From contig NZ_WHOS01000050.1 in NCBI RefSeq assembly GCF_013340935.1, forward strand, positions 1 through 51,873: a stretch of DNA of 51,873 bases. The letters are read 5' to 3'. The position numbers were made by a program, and so were the translations under genes. The notes beneath the pieces are model-generated. The model did not search any database, was not told where the DNA came from, and was given only the letters and a program-made list of their open reading frames with translations. Origin of the DNA: Azospirillum melinis. GTDB taxonomy: Bacteria; Pseudomonadota; Alphaproteobacteria; Azospirillales; Azospirillaceae. Below, in pieces: positions 33,562-44,514 of this stretch. How positions within the stretch are numbered: the first letter of the stretch is position 1; every line of letters starts with the position of its first letter.

Positions 33562-33602
33562 GGGGCTGGCTCCCTGATGGGGGGAGGTATCGGCTGGCGG
33601 CT

Positions 33603-33647
33603 GTCCCCCCTGACCCTCCCCCGCCAGGAGGGGAGGGTCAGGGGGAC
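33603..33647. repeat. Long GC-rich hairpin before the isomerase gene
   Basis: CCCCCTGACCCTCCCC (33606-33621) pairs with GGGGAGGGTCAGGGGG (33630-33645), with GT/AC extension on either side. It lies between the sugar-binding-protein stop and the isomerase start. It differs from the CCCTCTCCC family in arm sequence. It may act as a processing or attenuation point after the binding-protein gene. Confidence 0.7.
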
Positions 33648-33661
33648 TGACGAACCAGGGA

Positions 33662-34654
33662 TCAGTACGGCGAATCCGGGAAGTAGAATTCCTTGGCGTT
33701 CTCCTTGGTGATCAGCGCCGACGGGATGATGTAGGTTGCCGGCAGCTTGTCGCCCTTCAGACGCGCCTCGGCGGTCATCTTGATGGCGTCGTAGATGAAC
33801 TTCGGCGAATAGGACACGTCGGCGTGGATCAGCGGGTTGGAGCCGTCGAGGATGGTCTTCACCATCGTCTTGGACCCGGCACCGCCGAACACCTCCTTGA
33901 TGTCGGTGCGCTTGGCCTGCTCGATGGCCTTCAGCACGCCGAAGGCCATGTCGTCGTCGGCGGCCCAGACGACGTCGATGTCCTTGAAGCGGGTCAGGAA
34001 GTCCTGCGTCACCTTGAAGGCGTCGTCACGGTTCCAGTTGGCGTATTTGCCATCGAGGATCTTGATGTCGGGATACTGCTTCAGCACGCCGGTGAAGGCT
34101 TCCCAGCGCTCGTTGTCGAGCGTGGTCGGGATGCCGCGCAGCGCCACGATGTTGGCCTTGCCGTTGTAGTTCTTGGCGATGTATTCCGCCGGGATGCGGC
34201 CGAAGGCGGTGTTGTCGCCGGCGATGTAGGCGTCCTGGGCGCTGGGGTCGGTCAGGCCGCGGTCGACGACGGTGACATAGACGTTCTTCTTCTTCGCCTG
34301 CAGCACCGGCTGGGTCAGGGCGGCGGATTCGAAGGGGAAGATGACCAGCGAGTCGATCTTGGTCACCGTCACCAGATCCTGGAGCTGGTTCGCCTGTTCC
34401 GGCGCGCCGCTGGCGGTCTTGACGGTGATCTTCAGGTTGGGGTGAGCCTTTTCCAGCTCCGCCTTCGCCTGGTTGGCCCACCAGACGATGCCGCCGGTGA
34501 AGCCGTGGGTGGCGGCCGGGATGCTGACGCCCAGCTTCACCGTGTCCGCCGCGAAGGCGACGCCGCCAAGACCGGCGCCGAGGGCGACCGTCGCGGCCAT
34601 GGCGACACCGGCGCCCAGGACAAGGCGGCGGGAATAACGCGCAACTTCCGACAT
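33662..34654 (-). CDS. Sugar-binding protein, ribose class ABC transporter
   Basis: A 330-residue periplasmic-binding protein of the RbsB-like group (family 4). The start MSEVARYSRRLVLGAGVAMA contains a Tat-like SRRLVLG, with an AFA cleavage site before ADTVKLGVSIP. SLVIFPFESAALTQPVLQAK, VTVVDRGLTDPSAQDAYIAGDN and VWAADDDMAFGVLKAIEQA are typical sugar-pocket stretches. GAGGAGGAGAAAC gives a strong ribosome site for the ATG at 34654. Tat export rather than Sec is unusual for this class and is based on the twin arginine only. The sugar is unknown. Confidence 0.9.
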   Translation of the reverse strand: MSEVARYSRRLVLGAGVAMAATVALGAGLGGVAFAADTVKLGVSIPAATHGFTGGIVWWANQAKAELEKAHPNLKITVKTASGAPEQANQLQDLVTVTKIDSLVIFPFESAALTQPVLQAKKKNVYVTVVDRGLTDPSAQDAYIAGDNTAFGRIPAEYIAKNYNGKANIVALRGIPTTLDNERWEAFTGVLKQYPDIKILDGKYANWNRDDAFKVTQDFLTRFKDIDVVWAADDDMAFGVLKAIEQAKRTDIKEVFGGAGSKTMVKTILDGSNPLIHADVSYSPKFIYDAIKMTAEARLKGDKLPATYIIPSALITKENAKEFYFPDSPY

Positions 34655-35663
34655 GACGTTTCTCCTCCTCTTCGTTTTTTAGGGACGCCGGCGCTGCAAA
34701 AAGGCGACGGCAATGATGACGCAGCCCTGCACCGCCGCGTTCAGGTAGACGCTGATGATGCTGGTCAGGTTCAGGATGTTGCTGATGACCGACAGCAGAA
34801 CCGCACCGATCACCGTGCCGGCGATCCGTCCCTCGCCCCCCTTGAAGGAGGTGCCGCCGACGATCACCGCGGCGATGGCCTCCAGCTCCCACAGCAGGCC
34901 GGTCGTGGGGGAGGCGGAACCCAGGCGCGGCACATACAGCACCGTGGCGATGCCGACGCAGACGCCGAGCAACCCGTAGGTCAGCAGCTTCACCCGGTCG
35001 ACATCCACCGCGGCGAAGCGGGCGACCTGCTCGTTGGAGCCGATGGCCTGGACATAGCGGCCGAAGGCGGTGCGGTTCAGCAGGACGGCACCGGCGACCG
35101 ACACCACCAGGAAGACCCAGACCGGCACCGGAATGCCGAGCAGGCTGCCGTAATAGACCGGGCCGTAGGCATCCGACAGGCCGTTGTCCAGCGTGATGGC
35201 GCCGCCGTCGGCCAGCCAGGTCAGCACGGCGCGGAAGATGCCGAGCGTGCCCAGCGTGACGATGAAGGGCTCGATCCGTCCGCGTGTGACCAGATAGCCG
35301 TGCGCCAGCCCGAAGCCGCCGCCCAGCAGCAGGGCGAACAGCATGCCGAGTGCCACGACGACGACCGGCGAGCCGACCGACCCGGCCAGCGCATTCATCA
35401 GCAGGATCATGCCGCCGGCGATCAGTGCCGCCATCGACCCGACCGACAGGTCGATGCCGCCGGAGATGATGACGAAGCACATGCCGATGGAGATGATTCC
35501 GATGAAGGCCGTGCGGGTCAGCACGTTCATCATGTTGTCCCAGGTGGCGAAATCCGGGTTCAGCGCCGTGCCGACGATCAGCAGCAGCACCAGCCCGACG
35601 ACCGGGCCGAAGCGGTGCGGGTCGAAGCGGCGGGCGGGCTTGCCTGTGGACACGGTGCCGGCC

Positions 35664-37162
<1,499 letters not shown>

Positions 37163-37166
<4 letters not shown>

Positions 37167-37231
37167 GGCTCCGCACCCCCTGACGGCCATTCCACCGACC
37201 GCAAGTCTGCGGCCGGGCGGATACCGTCCAT
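37163..37231 (-). CDS. Possible 22-residue leader peptide ORF before the ATPase gene
   Basis: The minus-strand ORF starts with ATG at 37231, has GGGAGA eight bases upstream and encodes 22 residues beginning MDGIRPAADL. Its TGA overlaps the ATG of the ATPase gene (ATGA), a layout typical of translational coupling. The bases GGAGAAACGTCATG around its start are the same as those at the start of the sugar-binding-protein gene, where they are a working initiation site. The peptide resembles nothing I recognise and has no runs of one amino acid that would suggest attenuation. It may serve mainly to carry ribosomes to the ATPase start. Confidence 0.45.
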
Positions 37232-37422
37232 GACGTTTCTCCCACTGCGAGGCGTGTCGCCCCTTCGTCGGCTCGAAAGCCGGGAGACGCCGCTTCGTTC
37301 GTTGGGCTGATGGTAAGCCCGCTGCTTTGGACAGACAATGGCCGACTTCGAACATAATTTGGCGAAAGTGGGTAAGGTGTGATAGGGAAGGAGACACGCG
37401 TCGTTTGGAAAGGCACTCGTCG

Positions 37423-38652
37423 ATGGTTGACTGGCAGCGTCTGTCGGACGGCGAGCGCGCCTTGCTGGAGCGGCTGTTCTGGGCGGGCGGCCTGTCGCGG
37501 GGCGAACTGGCGGCGTCGGTCGATTTTTCCAAGAGCAAGGCCAACCTCGCGATCTCCAGCCTGATCGGGCGCGAACTGATCGAAGAAGGCGGGGTGCAGC
37601 CCTCGTCGGGCGGACGGCGACCGGAGGTGCTGCGGCTGAGCCACCGGATGGGGGTGCTGGCGGGAATCGACATCGGCGCCACCAGCATCGACGTGGCGCT
37701 GCTCGCCCCCGACATGACGGTGCTGGACCACCGGTCGGAAGCGGCGGATGTCCGCGACGGGCCGGCAGTGCTGTTCGGGCGGGTGCGGGACCTGCTGCGC
37801 GAGGCGCGGGACCGGATGGGGATCGGGCCGGGCCGGGTGCTGGGCATCGGCGTCGGCGTGCCGGGTCCGGTCGCCTTCGACAGCGGCATGCTGGTCAATC
37901 CGCCGCTGCTGCCGGGGTGGGAGACCTTCTCGATCCGCGAATTCCTGGCGGAGGAGTATGCCGCCCCGGTCTTCGTCGACAACGATGTGAACATCATGGC
38001 GCTGGGCACGCACTGGCGCCTGCGTGGACAGCTTCAGAACTTCCTGGTGATCAAGATCGGCACCGGCATCGGCTGCGGCATCATCTGCCACGGCTTGGTC
38101 TATCGCGGGCGGGACGGGTCGGCGGGCGACGTCGGCCATATCTGCGTCGATCCGCAGGGGCCGGTCTGCCATTGCGGCAACGCCGGCTGCGTCGAGGCGA
38201 TGGCGGCCGGACCGGCCATCGCACGCATGGCGGAGGAGGCGGCGCGGGGCGGGGAAAGCCCGCGGCTGATGGAGTTGCTGGAGCGCAACGGCGCGCTGAC
38301 GACGGTCGATCTCGGCAACGCCAGCCGAGCGGGGGATGCGGCGGCCACCGCCATCGTCCAGCAGGCCGGCGGCCATATCGGGCGGATGCTGGCCGCCGTG
38401 GTGAACTTCTTCAATCCGTCGCACATCTTCATCGGCGGCGGCGTGGCGCGGATCGGACCGCTGCTGCTGGCCTCGATCCGGCAGAGCGTCTATCAGCGCT
38501 CGCTCGCCCTCTCCACCCGGCATCTCGACATCCAGTATGTGCCGGAGGTCGAGAGCGCCGGGGTGATCGGCGCCGCGGTGATGGCGGTGCAGGAAACCAT
38601 GCTGGCCGGACCGACGACGGGAACCGGCGTCACGCCGCCCGCACGGCGGTGA
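37423..38652 (+). CDS. ROK-family transcriptional regulator of the sugar operon
   Basis: A 409-residue ROK regulator. The winged helix-turn-helix occupies about 10-60 (LSRGELAASVDFSKSKANLA), then the kinase-like domain has VLAGIDIGATSIDVALL and the GIGVGVPGPV stretch. Unlike the hexitol regulator it keeps the zinc motif CHCGNAGCVE. GGAAAGG is about ten bases before the ATG at 37423; an earlier ATG at 37327 lies in promoter DNA. It is divergent from the ribose-class transporter operon and so probably represses it until the sugar or its phosphate binds. Its end overlaps the convergent chemoreceptor gene by 23 bases. Confidence 0.87.
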   Translation: MVDWQRLSDGERALLERLFWAGGLSRGELAASVDFSKSKANLAISSLIGRELIEEGGVQPSSGGRRPEVLRLSHRMGVLAGIDIGATSIDVALLAPDMTVLDHRSEAADVRDGPAVLFGRVRDLLREARDRMGIGPGRVLGIGVGVPGPVAFDSGMLVNPPLLPGWETFSIREFLAEEYAAPVFVDNDVNIMALGTHWRLRGQLQNFLVIKIGTGIGCGIICHGLVYRGRDGSAGDVGHICVDPQGPVCHCGNAGCVEAMAAGPAIARMAEEAARGGESPRLMELLERNGALTTVDLGNASRAGDAAATAIVQQAGGHIGRMLAAVVNFFNPSHIFIGGGVARIGPLLLASIRQSVYQRSLALSTRHLDIQYVPEVESAGVIGAAVMAVQETMLAGPTTGTGVTPPARR

Positions 38653-40732
38653 TGAAGGAGGTCACCTCGCCGCGCAGGGTTTCGGCCTCGCGGGCAAGGC
38701 TGCTGGCGGCGTCCAGCACCTCGGTGGCGGCGGAGCCGGTCTCCAGCACCGCGTGGTTGACGCCGACGATGGTGGAGGAAACCTCCGTGGTGCCGCGCGC
38801 GGCCTCCGTGACGTTGCCGGCGATGTCGCGGGTGGCGGCGCCCTGTTCCTCGATGGCGGCGGCGATGGTGGTGGTGATCTCGCTGATGCGGCCGATGGTC
38901 TGGCCGATGCCGTGGATGGCGTCCTGGGCGCCGCCGGTCGCCTGCTGGATCTCCTTCACCTTGGCCTGAATCTCGTCTGTGGCGCGGGCGGTCTGGCTGG
39001 CCAGCGCCTTCACCTCGCCGGCGACGACGGCGAAGCCCTTGCCGGCCTCCCCGGCGCGGGCGGCTTCGATGGTGGCGTTGAGCGCCAGCAGGTTGGTCTG
39101 CGCCGCGATGGTGTTGATCATCTCCACCACATGGCCGATCTGGTCGGCCGCCTCCACCAGCGTGCGCATGGTGCTGTTGGTCCGTTCGGCCTGGGTCACC
39201 GCCTCGCCCGAGATGCGGGTGGAGGCGGCGATCTGCCGGCCGATCTCCAGGATGGAGGCCGACAGCTCCTCGGTCGCCGACGCCACGGTCTGCACGTTGA
39301 CGGACGCCTGTTCGGAAGCCGCGGCGACAGCGGTCGCCTGCGCGCTGGCCTGCGAGGCGGTGGTTGACATCGCACCGGCGGTGCCCTGCATCTCGGTGGC
39401 GGCCGAGGCCACCGTCTCGACGATGTGCATCGCCTTGGCGTCGAAATCGCGCATCAGCGCCTCGAGCCGGGCGGCCCGCGCCTCCTTGGCGGCTTGTTCG
39501 CGGGCCTGCTCCGCCGCAAGACGGTCGGCGGTCAACATGCTGTCGCGGAAGACGGTGACGGTCGCCGCCATGCCGCCGATCTCGTCGGCGCGGCCCAGGC
39601 CGGGGATGGTGACGGCCATGTCGCGGTCGGCCAGACGCCGCATCGCCTCGGTCATCGAGCGGATCGGATCGCTGACCCGGCGCTTGGCGACGACCATGCC
39701 GATGACGGTCAGCAGCACGGCGGCCACCACCAGCAGGCCGGCGATGACGGCATCCTGAGTCGCACGCGCCGCCTGCGCATCGGAACGGACGACCATGCGG
39801 TCCACCGCCGCCAGGGCGGCGTCGACGATGTAGCCCTGGCTGGCGGTGTCCTGCTGGCGCAGGGTGCCGATCTCCACCGGAGACTTGCGGCCTTCGGCCA
39901 GGGCCGCGAGCACCGCCTTGCGCTGTTCGACCAGCGGGCCTTCGAAATTCACCTTGGCCTTTTCGACCGCCTCGCGGATCTGGCCGGGCGTATCGGGACG
40001 GGAGGCCGATTCCCTGACCAGGGCCCAGGCCTGACCGGTGCGGCCGATGGCCTCCGCCACCGCCTGCGCATCGGCCGGTGTCCAGGCTTGGCCCGTGGCG
40101 ACCGCGGTCTGGATGCGCAGCGCCATGCCGCCGGCATTCAGCCGGGTGTTCCAGGCGGCGCGCTTGATGCCCAGCAGATGGTCGATCATCGGATCGGCCA
40201 GTTTCAGCGATCCGTCCAGCAGATCGGTCGCGGCGGTCAGCGCGTCGAGATAGGCGACGGGCGCCGTCGCCCAGGCCTCCGCCACCGCCGGATCGCGGGC
40301 GGGTTTGCGCTGGCGCAGCGCGCCATCGGCTTGCCGGCGCAGGGCGGCCAGCGTGTCGTGGGTGGCGCGCAGCGTCGAGGCCGCGGCCGGCAGGCCGGGC
40401 AGGTCGAGCGTGTCCAGCTTGGCGGCGATGGCGGCATAGCCGCTTTCCGCCACCGTGCGGTTGGCGGCGATGTCGCGCAGTTCGGCGTCGCCGGCCGGCT
40501 CCTCCGCCCCCAGCGCCGGGCCGACCAGTCCGCGTTCCAGCCGGATCGCCAGCAGCGTGCGCAGCAGGTCGCGGCTGGTCTCGCTGAGCGTGGCGACACG
40601 CTGGGCGTTGCGGGTGCGGTCGACGACGTCGATCAGCGTGACACTGCTGGTGGCGATCAGCAACAGCCCCAGCGCGGCGACGACGAGTCCAAGGGTGGCG
40701 CGGATCGACAGCCGCGAAAGGAGCGAGATCAT
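38630..40732 (-). CDS. Methyl-accepting chemotaxis protein
   Basis: A 700-residue chemoreceptor. Membrane helices lie at about 13-35 and 328-350, enclosing a large helical periplasmic domain of about 290 residues rich in Arg and Ala, resembling a four-helix sensor. A HAMP domain follows, and the conserved hairpin tip is in NLLALNATIEAARAGEAGKGFAVVAGEVKALA (written here in part: NLLALNATIEAARAGEAGKG). It signals to CheA and methylation occurs on the flanking helices. No C-terminal CheR-binding pentapeptide is seen. The ligand is unknown. GCGAAAGGAGCGAGATC-like purines lie around the start, and transcription is separate from its neighbours. Confidence 0.92.
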   Translation of the reverse strand: MISLLSRLSIRATLGLVVAALGLLLIATSSVTLIDVVDRTRNAQRVATLSETSRDLLRTLLAIRLERGLVGPALGAEEPAGDAELRDIAANRTVAESGYAAIAAKLDTLDLPGLPAAASTLRATHDTLAALRRQADGALRQRKPARDPAVAEAWATAPVAYLDALTAATDLLDGSLKLADPMIDHLLGIKRAAWNTRLNAGGMALRIQTAVATGQAWTPADAQAVAEAIGRTGQAWALVRESASRPDTPGQIREAVEKAKVNFEGPLVEQRKAVLAALAEGRKSPVEIGTLRQQDTASQGYIVDAALAAVDRMVVRSDAQAARATQDAVIAGLLVVAAVLLTVIGMVVAKRRVSDPIRSMTEAMRRLADRDMAVTIPGLGRADEIGGMAATVTVFRDSMLTADRLAAEQAREQAAKEARAARLEALMRDFDAKAMHIVETVASAATEMQGTAGAMSTTASQASAQATAVAAASEQASVNVQTVASATEELSASILEIGRQIAASTRISGEAVTQAERTNSTMRTLVEAADQIGHVVEMINTIAAQTNLLALNATIEAARAGEAGKGFAVVAGEVKALASQTARATDEIQAKVKEIQQATGGAQDAIHGIGQTIGRISEITTTIAAAIEEQGAATRDIAGNVTEAARGTTEVSSTIVGVNHAVLETGSAATEVLDAASSLAREAETLRGEVTSFITAVRAA

Positions 40733-41111
40733 GGTCTGGTCCTGTCTGTGCGAAGAGTTGGAGCCGCTGCGGACGGCGCGACACCGTTCCCCCCTGCCAG
40801 GGCGGGCCGGTTGAACGGGCGAAACTTGAAAACGGTTAGGGCCTAAACCGAAGACGATAATGGAAACCGACTTTGCGGTTTCGGTTCAGCCCCGATTGAC
40901 AATGGCGCCGGTCTTCCGCGACGGCTTTCCTCCGACGTTGATATATTAATATGCTAATGCGGACGAGTTCAGGAATGCAGGCAAAATCCAAATGTGGATC
41001 AAAATGCCGCAGCGCCTTGTGAACAGGGTCAAAGGCGTCTTCCAGGCTTTCAAAATAAATGCTTAAGTCCAGGGTGTCGGGTTATTTGCACGCATCGGTC
41101 GCTGTGCTTAA
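40733..41111. other. Intergenic region without a gene, AT-rich core
   Basis: Between the chemoreceptor start and the DUF5666 stop. No credible ORF or RNA gene was seen. The middle (about 40938-40955) is strikingly AT-rich, with the palindrome ATATTAATAT, and may hold the chemoreceptor promoter. No clear intrinsic terminator for the DUF5666 gene was found. Confidence 0.5.
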
Positions 41112-42524
41112 TCAAAAATGCCCGCCGCGACCCCCATCCGGCCCACCACCGAAACCTCCGCCAAATCCTCCTCTCGGGCCGCCGTGGGGCGAACCGCCAT
41201 CGCCCGGCATGGAACCCCGTCCCCGGCCGGGACCGCCAAATCCTCCGCCGAACCCGCCGCCGGTCGGGGCAGCGGTGGACTCCCGCGAGGCGTCCGTGGA
41301 AGAGGGCGGACTGGCCGCACGGGCGGGGCCGGAGGCGGAGCTGCCGTCCGGGCCGGAGTTGGGGCCGGCAGCGGGACGCTGGCCGGCGGCCGGCCCGCCA
41401 TAGGGGCCGCCATAAGGGGTGGGTGGTCCCCCCCATCCCGGATGGGTGCGCACGCCGTCGGGCGGACCGTCCGGCCCCTCCATGCCCGGTGCGTCCGGCC
41501 CCTGCGGGCCGTCGGGACGCATGCCCGCCCGTGCCAGCCCGGCGGCGCGGGCGGCGGGATCGGCGCCGTCGAGCGAGCGGCCACCCAGGCGTTGGGCGCC
41601 GAAGGACCGGCTGCGGTCGATTCCACCGCCGGACGTCACCACGCTGTCGATCACCACACGCGCAGGCACGGCTTCGCCGTCGGGCCGGCCGATGCGCGGG
41701 CCGCCCGGACTCGTCGTCTGCCCGGAAGCATCGACATAGGTTTCGATCGACAGGGCGCTGACCGTGCTGCCGAAGGGGTTGAAGGGGTCGGCCTCCACCG
41801 CGAGCGCCGCGGCGGGATCGGGCTTGCCGGCGACGCGCACAAGGCTGCTCACCGCCGGGAGGGCGCCGGTCAGGCTCCGGCCGCGGGACAGCGTCAGCCC
41901 GGCAACGGTCAGCGTCTTCGGTGTCACCGAGTCCAGCCGTCCGCGCAGGACCCAGCCGCGCGCCGGCTCCCAGGGATCGACGCGGCTGGCGTCGATCACG
42001 CCATCCGGCCGGCGCAGGCCCGAGATCGCGACCCAGCGTCCGGGGGTGAGCGCGGTGGTGCCCTCCGCGTCGGCGAGGTCGATGCGCTGTCCCAACACCA
42101 CGGCGCTGGGGGCGCCGCCGGCCGTCGTCCGTTCCACCGGACCGGCGACGGCAAAGCGCACCTCCAGTGTCTGCGCCGTCAGGCCGGTCGGTCCGCCCGG
42201 GGCGGCGGTCATGGCGACCGTCTGGCCGATCCGCACGTCGCCGGGCTGGGCCGGCCGGCCTTCGATCCGCACCTGGGTCGTCGGCGGCAGATCGACCCGC
42301 AGGCCGTTGACCCAGACGCTGCCGAAGGCTGTGACGGTTCCGACGATGCCGGTCCCTCCGATGCCGCGGTCGGCGATGGAAACACCGGTCCCTCCGATGC
42401 CGCGGTCCGATAGTTTGCCGTCCGCCACTCCGCCGTCCCGGTTGGGGGAAGGACCGCAGCCGGCGGCGGCCAGCATCAGCGTCAGCAGCAGCATGCGGGC
42501 AAGGGGGGTGGACTTGCGGGTCAC
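41112..42524 (-). CDS. DUF5666 lipoprotein with Gly/Pro-rich tail
   Basis: A 470-residue predicted lipoprotein: signal peptide with LMLAAAGC lipobox, then the DUF5666 pattern GIGGTGIVGTVTAFGSVWVN, in which each repeated domain looks like a small beta-barrel (about 45-105, 130-180, 190-235). The last 170 residues are low complexity, rich in Gly, Pro and Asp and ending in a GGFGGGFGG run. It begins with GTG overlapping the TGA of the DUF6502 gene, so the two are coupled. Function is unknown; the pair recurs together in proteobacteria as I recall. The tail may be disordered and surface-exposed. Confidence 0.82.
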   Translation of the reverse strand: MTRKSTPLARMLLLTLMLAAAGCGPSPNRDGGVADGKLSDRGIGGTGVSIADRGIGGTGIVGTVTAFGSVWVNGLRVDLPPTTQVRIEGRPAQPGDVRIGQTVAMTAAPGGPTGLTAQTLEVRFAVAGPVERTTAGGAPSAVVLGQRIDLADAEGTTALTPGRWVAISGLRRPDGVIDASRVDPWEPARGWVLRGRLDSVTPKTLTVAGLTLSRGRSLTGALPAVSSLVRVAGKPDPAAALAVEADPFNPFGSTVSALSIETYVDASGQTTSPGGPRIGRPDGEAVPARVVIDSVVTSGGGIDRSRSFGAQRLGGRSLDGADPAARAAGLARAGMRPDGPQGPDAPGMEGPDGPPDGVRTHPGWGGPPTPYGGPYGGPAAGQRPAAGPNSGPDGSSASGPARAASPPSSTDASRESTAAPTGGGFGGGFGGPGRGRGSMPGDGGSPHGGPRGGFGGGFGGGPDGGRGGHF

Positions 42525-43468
42525 GATGCCGCCGCTCCCTCGCCGGACCCGGGATCGTGCCGCGCAGGATCGGCCGCCTCTTCCTCGTCATAGAGGTAGA
42601 GTCCGGCGGTGAAGCGGTGTCCGGCGTCGTCGCGGCCGGCGTCGCCATCGGCGAGATCGGCCGCCAAGCGGTTCAGTTCGACCAGCATCGCCATTCCCAG
42701 CCGGTCGGCCTCCCGCCGCAGGACGGCAATGGAGTCGGGGCTGAGCCGGTCGTAGGCGAGCGCCCGCTCCAGGAATGGCGGCGCGCCGCCCGCCAGATTG
42801 TGACCGGACGCCGCCAGATGGTCGGCAAGGTTGCGGCCGTAATAGTAGGCGAGCTTGTCCAGGTCGCCGCGCGGCACATGCGCCGCCTCGGCAAGGTCGA
42901 GCAGCCCGTCCGGCCGCTCTGTCACCAGTCCGGCATGCAGAAGCTCGTCCAGCAGGGCGCGCGGGCGGATGTCCTTGCTGATGCCGGTCACCAGTGTTTC
43001 GAAGCCGGGTTCGCCGTCGGAAACGCGGGGCAGGGGGCGGGGGCGGCCGTCGGCGTCGAGGAAGGCGGCTTCGGTCAGCCAGCGGCTCAGCACCTGGGCG
43101 CCCAGCGACGGGGCGGCAGCGGCGGCCTGCTCCGCGACCGGCGGCGCGCTGCGGATCTGGCTGACGTCCTTGCGGTGGACGCCGGTCAGCAGGGTGATGC
43201 GGCTGTCGGTCATCGGCTTTCCGGGCAGCGCGAAGCCGCGCTCCGCCACCTCGACATACACCGACTTCAGAAGGTTCGCCAGCATCGGCCAGGAGATGCC
43301 GAAGCCGATCAGCGTCCGCACCAGCGGGACCAGCAGCCGGCGCACCGCCGTCAGCAGCGCCGGCGGCGGTGCCGCCCCGGTGCTGCCGGCCACTGTCGGG
43401 CGGTCTGGTTCGGGGCTGCGGATCGGCACGCGCCTGACACTCCGGCGGTTGGGGGCTAGGTCCTGCAT
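42521..43468 (-). CDS. DUF6502 family protein
   Basis: A 315-residue cytoplasmic protein. The N-terminal part contains LLVPLVRTLIGFGISWPMLANLLKSVYVEVAERGF followed by a helix-turn-helix-like DSRITLLTGVHRKDVSQI (quoted segments kept short: YVEVAERGF, LLTGVHRKDV), the hallmark of this group. It may bind DNA. The C-terminal half is helical with YYYGRNLADHLAASGHNL. Start taken as ATG at 43468, which lies in a 12-base-period direct repeat of ATCGATGTGA; the ribosome site is poor. It is coupled to the DUF5666 gene downstream. A 17-base palindrome 65 bases upstream is a likely operator. Confidence 0.78.
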   Translation of the reverse strand: MQDLAPNRRSVRRVPIRSPEPDRPTVAGSTGAAPPPALLTAVRRLLVPLVRTLIGFGISWPMLANLLKSVYVEVAERGFALPGKPMTDSRITLLTGVHRKDVSQIRSAPPVAEQAAAAAPSLGAQVLSRWLTEAAFLDADGRPRPLPRVSDGEPGFETLVTGISKDIRPRALLDELLHAGLVTERPDGLLDLAEAAHVPRGDLDKLAYYYGRNLADHLAASGHNLAGGAPPFLERALAYDRLSPDSIAVLRREADRLGMAMLVELNRLAADLADGDAGRDDAGHRFTAGLYLYDEEEAADPARHDPGSGEGAAAS

Positions 43469-43532
43469 CGATGTGAGGATCGATGTGACAATAGCGCGGC
43501 GGAAGGGAAAGGGAATCACCTTTTCGCTTGAT

Positions 43533-43549
43533 GTGGGAAATTTTCCCAC
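43533..43549. promoter_or_regulatory. 17-base perfect palindrome upstream of the DUF6502-DUF5666 operon
   Basis: GTGGGAAA-T-TTTCCCAC, arms of eight bases with one central base. It is centred 73 bases before the DUF6502 ATG and 251 before the divergent membrane-protein ATG. No other copy was noticed in the window. It has the form of an operator for a dimeric regulator. The rest of the 323-base gap (43469-43791) shows no gene. Confidence 0.6.
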
Positions 43550-43791
43550 GCATCATGCCGGACATGCGACGGTCGCCGTGGCTGCGCAGTTTCATGAGGA
43601 CCGCCGAGGTCCGCCAAGGTTTAAGGAGCGGCCGTCCGGCCGTAGCCCGCATGAGCCTGTCATCGTTCGATCATCAGCCCGCCAGCAAGTCCGCCCATCA
43701 GCCCGCCGGCCGGGACTGTCCGCCCCCCGCCATGGCGCGCGGGACGCAGAGCCTGCCGCCGGTCCTTCCCTTCCGAACGCGAGCGTCCGAC

Positions 43792-44493
43792 ATGGCGTCG
43801 TCCATCGCCCGTCACGCGGTCACCAACCGGTCCGCTTTGATCCGCAGCTGCCTGTTCGGGGTGGCGGCGAACCTGCTGGTGGCCGGCAGCGCGCTGTATG
43901 CCCGGCCGTTGCAGGACGCCCTGTGGGTAGGGAGCGATGACGGCAGCCTTCTTCTGCTGGTGGCTGTGGCGCTGAGCCTGTTCGCCCTGCATGCGATGCT
44001 GGAGTTCGCGCAATCGCGGGAGCTGGCGCGGCTGGTGCCATCGGGTGCCGCCACCGGGTGGTTGCAGCGTCTGTGGGTGCTGGAGGCGGCGTGGGCGCCG
44101 GTCCATCTGGCGGTGCTGGCGCTGGTGAGCCCGCTGATGGGTGCCATGGCGCTGGCCGGAGTCGCGGCGCTGGCGGCGATGATCGCGGTGGGGGCGACCG
44201 GGCCGGCGCATGCCGCGGGCGGGCAGTCGCAGCTCGCCCGGCTGGCCGGTGCCGACAGCTTCGGCTGCACCGACGGCTTCCTCGCCGGGCTGGGCTTCTG
44301 CGAAACGGTCTATCGCGTGCTGATCGTCGGGTTGGGGGCGGCGCTGCTGATGCGCGGCGACCTGACGCCGGGGTTGTTCGTCGCCGCATCGCTGATCGGT
44401 ATCGCCGCGATGCGCACCGCCGCCCGGAGTGCAGCCCGCTGGCATGGCGGCCGGCAGGCAGCGGCGGTGCTGCTGATGGCCGGTCGGGTGTGA
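43792..44493 (+). CDS. Orphan membrane protein like the transmembrane domain of a type I secretion ABC exporter
   Basis: A 233-residue membrane protein with four to five hydrophobic segments. SALIRSCLFGVAANLLVAGSAL and the following LQDALWVGSDDGSLLLLVAV resemble the first helices of PrtD/HlyB-type exporters. The family ATPase domain is missing, and the gene ends at 44493 before a strong terminator, so it is either a relic or a stand-alone protein. The ATG at 43792 is chosen because the first helix follows 20 residues later, as in PrtD; ATGs at 43651 and 43732 are possible. No HlyD- or TolC-like partner lies nearby. The family call is tentative. Confidence 0.55.
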   Translation: MASSIARHAVTNRSALIRSCLFGVAANLLVAGSALYARPLQDALWVGSDDGSLLLLVAVALSLFALHAMLEFAQSRELARLVPSGAATGWLQRLWVLEAAWAPVHLAVLALVSPLMGAMALAGVAALAAMIAVGATGPAHAAGGQSQLARLAGADSFGCTDGFLAGLGFCETVYRVLIVGLGAALLMRGDLTPGLFVAASLIGIAAMRTAARSAARWHGGRQAAAVLLMAGRV

Positions 44494-44514
44494 CGGTTCT
44501 TCGATAGTGCATCG

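Noticed and set aside
34026..35480. Long open frame of 484 residues over the sugar-binding protein and permease
   Set aside because: It is a shifted frame over two genes with clear families and signal peptide; its composition is Arg/His-rich and matches no family.
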